Of a stretch of 14,470 nucleotides of DNA, positions 1-6,970 are shown piece after piece. The stretch comes from Hyphomicrobiales bacterium (lineage in GTDB: Bacteria; Pseudomonadota; Alphaproteobacteria; Rhizobiales; Aestuariivirgaceae). The notes below the pieces were generated by a model. That model was not told the DNA's origin, did no database searches, and saw nothing but the letters and a program-made list of their open reading frames with translations. A program made the position numbers and the translations under genes. The DNA lies in contig JADJVV010000022.1 of NCBI GenBank assembly GCA_016710435.1, positions 1-14,470 on the forward strand. Direction: 5' to 3'. Each line of letters begins with the position of its first letter. Within the stretch, counting starts at the first letter, position 1.

Positions 1-669
1 GACAAATCGTACTGGGCCATGCTCGATACGTTGCCGACAGCATTGCGTGAGGGCGTGGAAACTGGGGAACTGGTTCCGCAGCAGTAGAGGGTCTCGTTTA
101 CGACACCTTCTCTGCCGACAATATCACCGATGAGGAGCCGAACCCAGAGATTCCGATTGAACTGGCAATCGACGATGGGTATTCACCTGATCCACGGGCT
201 ACGCTTTTCATTCAGCGCTACCCAGATCACATCCTTGTGTTTGACGAACTGTATCAGTACAAGGTCAGGTGGAAGAGCGCACGGGGATCGACATCAAAGA
301 ACGCTGCGATGCCAACGGATGGCCGGTACCGGAACTGGCAGTTGTCAGCCACGAAGCGCCGACCCTGCGTGAGCGGATGGCCTGCGCCGACATCCCCCGC
401 GCAACTGGTTGGCGGCCAAGAACATTGTGCAAGGCGAGCGGTCCAAGCGTGTGGCGGCGATCAAGCATACCCGGTCGCTTCTGTGCGACGGGCAAGGATA
501 CCGGACGATTCGCATTCACCGCCGATGTCGCGCCCTGCTGGATGAGATCACGTCGGGGTACAAGTATCCAGAGGGCAAACACACCGTAGATGACTTCCCG
601 GCGGATGGCAATGATCATTCATGTAACGCGCTAGAAAGCTATGTGTTCATGCGGGTGCGCACGCCATGA
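1..669 (+). CDS. Large terminase subunit, C-terminal nuclease part, broken by three apparent frameshifts
   Basis: This is the DNA-packaging motor protein; only the end of the ATPase region and the RNase-H-like nuclease domain are in the window. Coding signal moves through frames: frame 1 (bases 1 to about 54, DKSYWAMLDTLPTALREG), frame 3 (about 57-265, GNW then VYDTF, AIDDGYSPDP, VFDELYQYK), frame 2 (about 269-405, SHEAPTLRERM) and frame 1 again (about 409-669, KRVAAIKHTR, FPADGNDHSCNALESYV). The acidic residues expected of terminase nucleases are visible: Asp in AIDDGY, Glu in FDELY and Asp in DGNDH. Each shift equals loss of one base, and three losses restore the first frame. I infer sequence errors rather than decay, because every segment keeps conserved motifs. 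The gene ends in an ATGA overlap with the next one. The product call is firm; the intact reading frame is not. Confidence 0.85.
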
Positions 670-860
670 CGGACACAAACGATACCCCAGAGATTGCGGC
701 GCCCGTCGAGCTGCGCAACGGGGCAGGCGAATTGCAGGGGAGGCTATTCGTCGCGTCCGGTCGTCTTGAGGTATTGAAGCACGGGCGCTTGACCGTGTAC
801 GACCTGCGCACAGGGCAGCGCATCACGGACCGCAAAATTGACCGCAACAAACATGGGTAG
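666..860 (+). CDS. Small hypothetical phage protein (64 aa) after terminase
   Basis: The start ATG overlaps the terminase stop (ATGA), so translation is probably coupled to packaging-gene translation. The product is 64 residues, soluble and charged, with a patterned beta-like middle (VELRNGAGELQGRLFVASGRLEVLKHGRLTVYDLRTG) and a basic end. I see no membrane segment, signal peptide or catalytic motif. Small proteins of this size commonly sit between terminase and portal in siphophages, but I do not recognise the family and assign no function. The coding call rests on the tight overlap and the position in the operon. Confidence 0.7.
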   Translation: MTDTNDTPEIAAPVELRNGAGELQGRLFVASGRLEVLKHGRLTVYDLRTGQRITDRKIDRNKHG

Positions 861-887
861 ATTGTGGTAAGATGGGGAGATGGGGAC

Positions 888-1136
888 ATGATAAAGCCAC
901 TTCTGATTGCAACCATCGTCACGCTAATCGCGGCCGCTGATTGTTGTGGCGATTGCGCAAAGTGCTCTTCGCCCCATCAGGATGGATTCCGGACGTCCGG
1001 CCAGAAGTACCATAGTGGCGCGCGTGCCGCGCTCAACATGACGTTGACGGCGATAATGATAGAACTAGCGCAAGGGCGGATTGACGCCAGACATCCAACC
1101 GCATACCGGAGAGCGCTTGACGCCATACGCCATTGA
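888..1136 (+). CDS. Hypothetical small protein with N-terminal membrane segment (doubtful frame)
   Basis: The ATG at 888 follows a purine-rich GGGGAGATGGGGAC stretch that can serve as ribosome binding site; an in-frame GTG at 864 is an alternative. The product is 82 residues, starting with a hydrophobic segment (MIKPLLIATIVTLIAA) and continuing into a Cys-rich CCGDCAKC patch and a helical C-terminus. The open frame may be an artefact. Loss of one base near 938 would instead give LLWRLRKVLFAPSGWIPDVRPEVP, stopping at 1015, a more ordinary continuation for a small membrane protein and in the same shift direction as the other breaks in this window. The end of the present frame also overlaps a repeated hairpin element. 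I do not recognise the family. Confidence 0.4.
   Translation: MIKPLLIATIVTLIAAADCCGDCAKCSSPHQDGFRTSGQKYHSGARAALNMTLTAIMIELAQGRIDARHPTAYRRALDAIRH
1096..1124 (+). repeat. Copy 1 of a 28-29 nt repeat leading into a hairpin
   Basis: This stretch resembles 4380-4407: both read CAACCG, an AT-rich bridge, CC, then an identical 15-base AGAGCGCTTGACGCC. In both copies the final GACGCC is the left arm of a hairpin whose right arm GGCGTC is followed by a T-tract. Conservation reaches well outside the stem, which a plain terminator does not need. Confidence 0.6.
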
Positions 1137-1164
1137 CTTGGCGCATCGGCGTCATTTTGTTTTT
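1118..1164 (+). terminator. Rho-independent terminator-like hairpin before the TTG-start gene
   Basis: TGACGCC at 1118-1124 pairs with GGCGTCA at 1148-1154. An inner stem CGCCA (1128-1132) pairs with TGGCG (1139-1143) around a 6-base loop. The outer arm is followed at once by TTTTGTTTTT (1155-1164). The form fits an intrinsic terminator or attenuator between the small upstream genes and the portal module. It overlaps the stop codon of the open frame ending at 1136. Confidence 0.65.
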
Positions 1165-1175
1165 AGGAGTCGAAA

Positions 1176-1373
1176 TTGCTTGACAGTATCAAGGCGGAGC
1201 GACAGGAGATGCGACTCGGCACGGCAATTGGGACCGGGCTGCTTTGGTTGCTGTCGCTTCCATTCTTCATGGCGGGGTGGGTCTTGGGTGCAATCTGGCG
1301 GGCGATACTCTGGATAGCGGCGGCATTTGTGGCCGGATTCAAGGCGGGACGAGGCGACGATGGGACTACTTGA
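1176..1373 (+). CDS. Small membrane protein (65 aa), TTG start
   Basis: The TTG start at 1176 is supported by AGGAG at 1165-1169, six bases upstream. The 65-residue product has a short charged N-terminus (LDSIKAERQEMR), then a long hydrophobic stretch, about residues 14-57 (GTGLLWLLSLPFFMAGWVLGAI, then WRAILWIAAAFVAGF), which can form two membrane helices, and a short polar end. Size and two-helix form resemble class II holins, but the position just before the portal is unusual for lysis genes and no endolysin is in the window, so holin is only a possibility. The gene overlaps the portal start by 14 bases, which suggests coupling to head-gene expression. Confidence 0.65.
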   Translation: MLDSIKAERQEMRLGTAIGTGLLWLLSLPFFMAGWVLGAIWRAILWIAAAFVAGFKAGRGDDGTT

Positions 1374-1623
1374 CGCAGTACGCACGCAGCACAGATCCAT
1401 GACCGCACCGAAGGTCAAGGCGGTAGCCGACCACAGACCCGACCTGCGCGATCGGACGCACGTCATGTCGTCTTCGGGCGGAGCATGGGCGGAGCCAGTG
1501 CAAGACAACTTCGCCGACTACGCCAAAGTCTACGAGGTGTATTCGTGGGTGCGCAAAGCCGTCGCCAAGATTGCCGAAAATGTTGCGTCTGTCCGTGCCG
1601 AGGTAGTTGACGCCGACGGGTAG
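1360..1623 (+). CDS. Portal protein, N-terminal fragment before a frameshift
   Basis: The ATG at 1360 begins MGLLDAVRTQHRSM and runs through YAKVYEVYSWVRKAVAKIAENVASVRAEVV, the usual N-terminal helix pattern of HK97-type portals, to a TAG at 1621-1623. The sequence continues without loss one frame back, in frame 3 (VAVPGHELTTLLTSGNDAMPG). One missing base, for example GGGG read as GGG at about 1617-1619, would restore a single protein of about 727 residues. No slippery heptamer is present, so programmed shifting is unlikely. This piece and the next feature are best treated as one gene. Confidence 0.8.
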   Translation: MGLLDAVRTQHRSMTAPKVKAVADHRPDLRDRTHVMSSSGGAWAEPVQDNFADYAKVYEVYSWVRKAVAKIAENVASVRAEVVDADG

Positions 1624-1640
1624 CGGTCCCCGGCCATGAG

Positions 1641-3542
1641 TTGACGACGCTGCTCACATCGGGCAATGACGCCATGCCCGGTGCGCTGCTGTGGGAGAAC
1701 TACGCATCCTCCATGATGCTGTCCGGCGAAGCGTTCCTTCACATTGTGGAGGATTCCCGCGGGCGACCTGTAGAGCTATGGCCGCGCCGCGCTGACCTCG
1801 TGTTGGTGCAACCGGATGTGTCACCTGAGCGGCGCAACTTCCCAGCCGTGGCCGGCTATGTCGTCATGCCGGACGGAGTGCAGACTGAGACGATGTACCC
1901 GACGCCAACCGGCATGATTCACGACAAGTTCTATAATCCGCTGAATCCGTGGCGGGGGCTTGCGCCTATCTCTGCCGTGCGCAATTCGATCATCATTGAC
2001 ATGTTCGCTCAGTCATGGTCGAAAGCATTCCTGCGCAACGGGGCGCGTCCGGATTATGCCGTCATTGCTCAGCAGGGGCTTACCAAGACGGAACGAGACG
2101 CCATTCAGGCTGAGATGATGTATCAGTTTGGCGGAAGCGGCAACGCCGGCAAGCCGATTGTGTTGGAGTCTGGCACGACCGATATCAAGACGTTTTCGTG
2201 GGCGCCCAAGGACATCGAATGGATTCAGCAGCGCGAGATGTCGCGCGATGAGGTTGCGGCGGTGTTCGGCGTGCCCGACGAGATCATGGGGTATGGGCGC
2301 GACACCTACGAGAACTTCGGGCAAGCGGAGAAGGTGTTTTGGAAGTTGACTTTGCGTCCGCTCATCACCCATCGCGACATGGTTTTGACGCACTTCTTCA
2401 CCGTGCGCAGACCGATGCTCAAGCCTGGCCAGCGTATCGAAACAGACCTGACCGGTATCGGCGCTCTGCAAGACGATAAGTCCGGTTCGGTCACAATGGC
2501 GCAAAGCCTTTGGGCGATGGGTGCGCCATTCAACCAACTGGATGAGCAGTTGGGTCTTGGCATCGGGCCAGTTCCGGGCGGCGAGTTGCCATTTGGCCGG
2601 GCGGCATTTGACCCGCTCGCCATACAGGTAGACGCCGCTGCGCAGCCGGCGTTACCCGATGGGGGTAGCGCGGACAAAGGTTTTTTTACGCAGCGCCGTC
2701 TGACCGTGCGCGACTTATCGCCGGTGCGCAAAGCGATGGCGTCCCTGGGTGGGAAAGTTACCCGTGACGAGTGGGTGACAATCAAAGCGCTTGCGCTGCG
2801 CACGGTGCCGGGTGACGACGATGCGGAGGAGGAGATATACCGCATCCTCGAAGAGCGCTCTACCGCCGCTATCACGCGCGCTTTCCGCGAGCAGTGGCGC
2901 AACATCCTGCCAGACAACGCAGAGGATATGGATCTGTACGAGTTGCAGGCGTACATCAATCAGCGCCTTATCAGTCCGGCAGTGAACGATGCGCTGTCAC
3001 GAGCCGTCATGGAAGCGGTAGATATCGGGGTCAACATCGCCTTTGATCAGTTGGGCAATGCGGGGATAGGATTCGACTGGGGCCTTGTCAACGTGAGGGC
3101 CAGGGATTGGGCGGCACGGCGCGCTGGCGACTTGATCGTGGGTGCAAACGAATCGACCGCCGCTTTCGTACAGCAGAACGTTGCGCGGTGGTACGAAAAC
3201 GGCGAGCCACTGTCGGCGCTGACCAGAGACTTGGAGCGCATGTTCGACCGCAATCGGGCGCAAGTGATTGCCGAAACCGAGACGACATCTGCGGCGGCCA
3301 ACGGGAGTCTGGAAGGGTACCGCGGGGCAGGCTTGACCGAGATGGCGTGGGCGACAGTAACGGACAGCAAGGTATGCCCGATTTGTAACCAGTTGGACAA
3401 GCTCATCATCTCGACCGATGAGCGATTCTACGATCAACTGTCACCGGAGTTACAACGCAAGGCGGGCAGGGAATTCAGCGTTCCACCGGCGCATGTGCGC
3501 TGCAGGTGCCGTCTACGTCCCGCGATTGCGAGAGTCGGATAA
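1641..3542 (+). CDS. Portal protein fused to a C-terminal Mu-F-like minor head domain
   Basis: The first half is an HK97-type portal (LLWENYASSMMLSGEAFLHIV, PWRGLAPISAVRNSI, EVAAVFGVPDEIMGYGRDTYENF), which forms the ring at the capsid vertex through which DNA passes. From about residue 400 a helical region leads into a Mu gpF-like minor head domain near residues 530-633: AQVIAETETTSAAANG, WATVTDSKVCPICNQLDKLI and PPAHVRCRCRLRP, with the CxxC and CxC cysteines typical of that family. The first ATG/GTG/TTG of this frame is the TTG at 1641, but the true start is the ATG at 1360 in another frame, before an apparent one-base loss. Portal and Mu-F proteins are usually separate neighbouring genes; here they form one chain with no stop between them. 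The next gene follows within seven bases. Confidence 0.9.
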   Translation: MTTLLTSGNDAMPGALLWENYASSMMLSGEAFLHIVEDSRGRPVELWPRRADLVLVQPDVSPERRNFPAVAGYVVMPDGVQTETMYPTPTGMIHDKFYNPLNPWRGLAPISAVRNSIIIDMFAQSWSKAFLRNGARPDYAVIAQQGLTKTERDAIQAEMMYQFGGSGNAGKPIVLESGTTDIKTFSWAPKDIEWIQQREMSRDEVAAVFGVPDEIMGYGRDTYENFGQAEKVFWKLTLRPLITHRDMVLTHFFTVRRPMLKPGQRIETDLTGIGALQDDKSGSVTMAQSLWAMGAPFNQLDEQLGLGIGPVPGGELPFGRAAFDPLAIQVDAAAQPALPDGGSADKGFFTQRRLTVRDLSPVRKAMASLGGKVTRDEWVTIKALALRTVPGDDDAEEEIYRILEERSTAAITRAFREQWRNILPDNAEDMDLYELQAYINQRLISPAVNDALSRAVMEAVDIGVNIAFDQLGNAGIGFDWGLVNVRARDWAARRAGDLIVGANESTAAFVQQNVARWYENGEPLSALTRDLERMFDRNRAQVIAETETTSAAANGSLEGYRGAGLTEMAWATVTDSKVCPICNQLDKLIISTDERFYDQLSPELQRKAGREFSVPPAHVRCRCRLRPAIARVG

Positions 3543-3548
3543 GCTGAA

Positions 3549-4349
3549 ATGCCAGAGATAGTTATCACCGTTACCGCGGGGTGGGCAAGCGGAGAAGGGG
3601 GGGGCATGCGCTTGCCGATCGAGGATAGCCTGATGTCTACCAACACGAGCCGGGGCGGAAGGAACATCTTTTTTCCCCCGTCGCCCCCCCCCCCCCCGCC
3701 CCGCCCCCCGCCCCCCCCCCCCCCCCCCCCGGGGGGGCGTGTTGGCCCCCCCCCCCAAAACCCCCCCCCCCGGGGGGCCCAACCGGGGGCGCCCCCCGGG
3801 CCACCCGGGGGGGCCCCCTTTCCCCCCCCCGCGCCAGAAAGACCCGGGGGGGGGAGGGGGGGGGGGGGCGGGGACCCCCCCCCCAAGGTACCGGGGGGCC
3901 CGGGGGGGGGGGGCCCCCCCGGCGCGGGCGCCCCCCGAGACCTCGGGGGGGGGGGGGGGGGGGGGGGCCCCCGCGGCCCAGCGGCAAATAGATTAAACTT
4001 TGGTCCGCCACAGCGACCGTACCCGAACATGCTGCGCACGGCGAAGCAACGCCGCTACTTCTTTTGGGCATTGAAGCAGGGGATTATCAAGGTGCCCTAC
4101 GAGCGTCGCGGCAAACTGGGTCAATCGTGGACATGGCGCATTAGCAGCCTGGGCAATGGATTGCACGGTGTGGCGGGCACAGACAAGGGCTACGCCAGGT
4201 ACGTGCAATCGTCGGCGCATCAGGCGCTTATCCATCGCGGCAACTGGCGGACGGAGATGGATGCTATCCGTGAGCTGCGTAGCGACATCATTGCCCGGTT
4301 CCGCCGTGACATTGCAGCTTACGTCCAGAGGATGAGCGCTACCTCTTGA
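3549..4349 (+). CDS. gp10-like head-tail joining protein interrupted by a C/G tract
   Basis: The N-terminus (MPEIVITVTAGWASGEGG, from ATG 3549) and the C-terminus after about 3985 look like genuine phage protein. The C-terminal part reads PYPNMLRTAKQRRYFFWALKQG, VPYERRGKLGQSWTW, YARYVQSSAHQALIHRGNW, a pattern seen in HK97 gp10-like and related tail-completion or minor capsid proteins that act at the head-tail junction. The middle, about residues 43-143, is translated from a nearly pure C/G tract and gives meaningless Pro/Gly runs. The frame stays open there only because such DNA has no stop codons. True length and frame across the tract are therefore unknown. The family call is moderate and rests on the C-terminal motifs. 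Confidence 0.6.
   Translation: MPEIVITVTAGWASGEGGGMRLPIEDSLMSTNTSRGGRNIFFPPSPPPPPPRPPPPPPPPPGGRVGPPPQNPPPRGAQPGAPPGPPGGAPFPPPAPERPGGGRGGGGGDPPPKVPGGPGGGGPPGAGAPRDLGGGGGGGGPRGPAANRLNFGPPQRPYPNMLRTAKQRRYFFWALKQGIIKVPYERRGKLGQSWTWRISSLGNGLHGVAGTDKGYARYVQSSAHQALIHRGNWRTEMDAIRELRSDIIARFRRDIAAYVQRMSATS
3584..3616. repeat. 8-bp inverted repeat around a G8 run
   Basis: GGCAAGCG at 3584-3591 is the perfect reverse complement of CGCTTGCC at 3609-3616. The 17-base spacer includes GGGGGGGG at 3597-3604. It lies about 60 bases before the first C/G tract. It could be a hairpin in the mRNA or a site of sequencing trouble; I see no clear role. Confidence 0.4.
3675..3980. other. Low-complexity C/G homopolymer tract A (probable artefact)
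   Basis: About 300 bases of nearly pure C and G with very few A or T, C-dominated on the left (20 C at 3711-3730) and G-dominated on the right (23 G at 3945-3967). It lies inside a protein-coding gene whose two flanks look normal. Runs of this kind are foreign to the rest of the window. I infer sequencing or gap-filling error, not biology. Confidence 0.8.
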
Positions 4350-4374
4350 AATCGTAGCGCATATGTGCTAGACT
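4346..4374 (+). promoter_or_regulatory. Sigma-70-like promoter before the head maturation genes
   Basis: TTGAAA at 4346-4351 is separated by exactly 17 bases from TAGACT at 4369-4374. A TG at 4366-4367, one base before the hexamer, gives an extended -10. The predicted start near 4381 falls at the beginning of the repeated CAACCG element and just after the end of the gp10-like gene. It could drive a short RNA ending at the hairpin, or the protease and capsid genes by read-through. Found by eye only. Confidence 0.5.
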
Positions 4375-4379
4375 GATTG

Positions 4380-4448
4380 CAACCGAATAACCAGAGCGCT
4401 TGACGCCGAAACTGTCCAACCGGGCAGTAACGGCGTCTTTTTTTTGTT
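4380..4448 (+). ncRNA. Candidate short RNA or attenuator: repeat copy 2 plus hairpin and U-tract
   Basis: The element starts at the predicted transcription start and carries the second copy of the 28-nt repeat (4380-4407). GACGCCG at 4402-4408 pairs with CGGCGTC at 4431-4437. An inner stem, 4411-4417 with 4422-4428, has one G-U pair and an AACC loop. Eight T residues follow at 4438-4445. A promoter immediately upstream would make a transcript of about 60-65 nt. Alternatives are a simple terminator for the portal operon or a leader attenuator for protease and capsid genes. Confidence 0.5.
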
Positions 4449-4461
4449 GGCGGTAGGAGAG

Positions 4462-4840
<379 letters not shown>

Positions 4841-5518
4841 ATGGCGATAAAACACAAGGCGTTTGACCTGGCACCGATGGCCGATGGATGGATCATGGCG
4901 TCTACGCCTGCGGTCGACCGCGATGCCGACCGGGTTATGCCGCTCGGTATCGATTGCACAAACTACCGCAAGAATCCGGTGCTGATCTTCGGGCACAACT
5001 ACAGCGAGCCGTGGTGCATTATCGGCAAGGCGGGCGATATCACGGCTGACGAGAGCGGGTTGCGCATCCTGCCGGAACTGCGAGACCCAGCTTCGCAGAA
5101 TGACCCGATGCACATCGTCAAGGCGCTGTGGGAGCAGGGGCTTTTGCGCGCCGCATCCATCGGGTTTCGACCTGTCACGATGCAAAAGAACGCGTTCGGT
5201 GGCAACGACATTCTGACCAGTGAACTTCTGGAAGTTTCCATCGTTCCGATTCCGGCCAATCAGGATGCGCTGAGACTGGCCGTCAAGGCGTTGCCGCCCG
5301 AAGACGACATGCCCGAAGATATGCCGCCCGAGGATGCTCCCGAACCGACTCCTGAAGATACCCCTGCCGATGCTCCCGAACCTGAGCAGGAGGATACGCC
5401 GACCGATGGCGAGCCGACCGAAGAGGATGCGCTCGCCATGCTCGAACTTCGCCTTACCGCAATCTTGTCTGATTTTTTGAACTCTATCCGGTCGTCACTG
5501 GAGGCGATCAACGCATGA
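4841..5518 (+). CDS. HK97-type prohead protease (peptidase S78 family)
   Basis: This protease matures the prohead by cutting capsid and scaffold sequences. The 225-residue product shows the family pattern: VDRDADRVMPLGIDCTNYRKNPVLIFGHNY with the catalytic His at residue 52, IIGKAGDITADESGL, and LLRAASIGFRP with the catalytic Ser at residue 106, then LLEVSIVPIPANQDAL. Residues about 151-197 form an acidic, proline-rich tail with repeated PED/PEP units, followed by a C-terminal helix (LRLTAILSDFLNSIRSSLEAI) that could act as an internal scaffold. The chosen ATG at 4841 lies directly against a G-run tract, so the true start could be slightly different, although MAIKHKAFDLAP fits a normal N-terminus. 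The stop overlaps the capsid start (ATGA), so the two are probably translated together. Confidence 0.9.
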   Translation: MAIKHKAFDLAPMADGWIMASTPAVDRDADRVMPLGIDCTNYRKNPVLIFGHNYSEPWCIIGKAGDITADESGLRILPELRDPASQNDPMHIVKALWEQGLLRAASIGFRPVTMQKNAFGGNDILTSELLEVSIVPIPANQDALRLAVKALPPEDDMPEDMPPEDAPEPTPEDTPADAPEPEQEDTPTDGEPTEEDALAMLELRLTAILSDFLNSIRSSLEAINA

Positions 5519-6909
5519 ACAATCTCGATTCTGTTTTGCAGCAAATGGCCGAACTGACGAACGCAGTCAAAGCGGCGGGGTCGAAATCCGACCTGCAATG
5601 GGCGGATGTGGAAAAAGCGTTCGGAGCACAGATTGAAGCGCTCGCCGCTGCGCAGGTTCAGAAGGCGATGGAATCGCAGCCGGTCTATCGGCAGCCGGGC
5701 GCGGCCGTCGGCGCATCGGGCCAGGTGGCGGGCAATCGCTACTCTCGCTTCATCAAGTCGTTTGAATCCAGCGGGTCGCATCGGGACGGCGGGCTTGTCT
5801 ATCGACCGGTCGACCTGCTCATCGCCAAGGCGATCATGGAGGGGCAGGTACGCAACTGGTCGCCCCAGATGGGCGGAGCCGGCGCGGCCGAACCGTCCAA
5901 CGACCTGGTGAACGCAGTCAAAGCCATGACCTCGACCGGCGCGGGCACGGGCGACGAACTGGTACCGACCGGCATGGCGAATCAGCTTTGGGACGACATC
6001 TTCTTGGCGTCTCGCATCGCCGCCAACCTGACCCGCATCGACATGCCCACGAATCCCTTCGACGTTCCGCTTGGCCTGGGACAGCCGACATGGCGCAAGG
6101 GGACGGAAAACACGGCAACCACGGCGAGCGACCTGACCACGGCGAAATCGGTTTTGACGGCCACCGAACTGGTGACCGAACAGAACTGGAGCTACACGCT
6201 GGATGAGGATAGCGCCGTTGCGATGGCGCCCACGGTACGGGCACGCCTTGCCCAGAGCGGCGCTGAGGTTATCGACGCCTTTGCGCTGAACGCCGACGCC
6301 ACCGACGCCGGGACCGGCAACATCAACCTCGACGATGCTGACCCGGATGCGGACATGTACTATCTGAGCGCCGGGCAGGATGGCATCCGCCATCAGTGGC
6401 TCGTTGATAACACGGCGATGGGCAAGGACGCCGGCGGCGATGCACTGGCGGACGCTGACATTTCGGCGGCGCTCAACCTGATGGGCAAGTACGCAATCGA
6501 CCCGAACCAGACGGCAATCATCTGCGGGGCAGGCACGTACCTGAGCGGCTTGCTTGGATTGACAAACGTCATGACGGTTGACAAGTTCGGGCCGGGCGCT
6601 GTGATCCTGACCGGGCAGTTGGCGGCTTATCGGGGCATCCCGATTATCGTCAGCGCGTCGGCTTCGAAGACGGAAGCAGACGGAAAGGTTTCGACCACGG
6701 CTGGGAACAACACGTTGGGTCAAATCAGCATCATCAACCGCAACCTCTGGTATGCCGGTTTCCGCCGCCAGTTGATCATCGAGGTCGACAAGCTGATTCA
6801 GAAGCGCCAGTACATCATGGTGACCTCTATACGCATGGCCGTCGCAGCGCACGGGACACGCAGCACGAACACGCACACGAGCGGCGTGCGCAACATCCTC
6901 ATCGGCTAA
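5515..6909 (+). CDS. Major capsid protein, HK97 fold
   Basis: The 464-residue product follows the protease with an ATGA overlap, the classic order of protease then capsid. The N-terminal 60 or so residues (LDSVLQQMAELTNAVKAAG, VEKAFGAQIEALAAAQVQKAME) form a helical, coiled-coil-prone region like the delta scaffold domain that the protease removes. The rest has features of HK97-type coat proteins: MANQLWDDIFLASRIAANLTRIDMPTNPFDVP, a TEQNWSYTLDEDSAVAMAPTVRARLAQSGAEVIDAFAL core, NQTAIICGAGTYLSGLL, and a C-terminal stretch YAGFRRQLIIEVDKLIQKRQYIMVTSIRMAVAAH typical of the A-domain end. The frame is intact, in contrast to several neighbours. The length suits a coat protein that carries a delta domain. 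Confidence 0.9.
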   Translation: MNNLDSVLQQMAELTNAVKAAGSKSDLQWADVEKAFGAQIEALAAAQVQKAMESQPVYRQPGAAVGASGQVAGNRYSRFIKSFESSGSHRDGGLVYRPVDLLIAKAIMEGQVRNWSPQMGGAGAAEPSNDLVNAVKAMTSTGAGTGDELVPTGMANQLWDDIFLASRIAANLTRIDMPTNPFDVPLGLGQPTWRKGTENTATTASDLTTAKSVLTATELVTEQNWSYTLDEDSAVAMAPTVRARLAQSGAEVIDAFALNADATDAGTGNINLDDADPDADMYYLSAGQDGIRHQWLVDNTAMGKDAGGDALADADISAALNLMGKYAIDPNQTAIICGAGTYLSGLLGLTNVMTVDKFGPGAVILTGQLAAYRGIPIIVSASASKTEADGKVSTTAGNNTLGQISIINRNLWYAGFRRQLIIEVDKLIQKRQYIMVTSIRMAVAAHGTRSTNTHTSGVRNILIG

Positions 6910-6926
6910 TCTTCGTTCGGTTCAAT

Positions 6927-6953
6927 GCCCCTCTCTCGTCCGCGGGGAGGGGC
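6927..6953 (+). terminator. Hairpin after the capsid gene
   Basis: GCCCCTC at 6927-6933 pairs perfectly with GAGGGGC at 6947-6953, a GC-rich stem placed just after the capsid stop. The following bases (TTACTTAA) are only weakly T-rich, so termination may be partial. It could lower expression of later genes relative to capsid, or protect the 3' end of capsid mRNA. Confidence 0.45.
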
Positions 6954-6970
6954 TTACTTAAGGAGGTACG

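Noticed and set aside
1176..1373. Firm holin assignment for the small two-helix membrane protein
   Set aside because: Size and helices fit, but the position before the portal and the absence of an endolysin leave it unsupported.
1600..1645. Programmed frameshift in the portal gene
   Set aside because: No X XXY YYZ heptamer and no stimulating stem near 1618; a one-base G-run error is simpler.
3434..4071. Open frames over tract A on both strands encoding Pro/Gly-rich proteins
   Set aside because: They exist only because C/G homopolymers contain no stop codons; no start context, conserved motif or operon logic supports them.
5260..6876. 538-codon open frame on the minus strand opposite the capsid gene
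   Set aside because: It mirrors the strong codon bias of the protease and capsid genes. The sense frames encode clearly recognisable head proteins, and the antisense product is Arg/Val-rich without recognisable domains.
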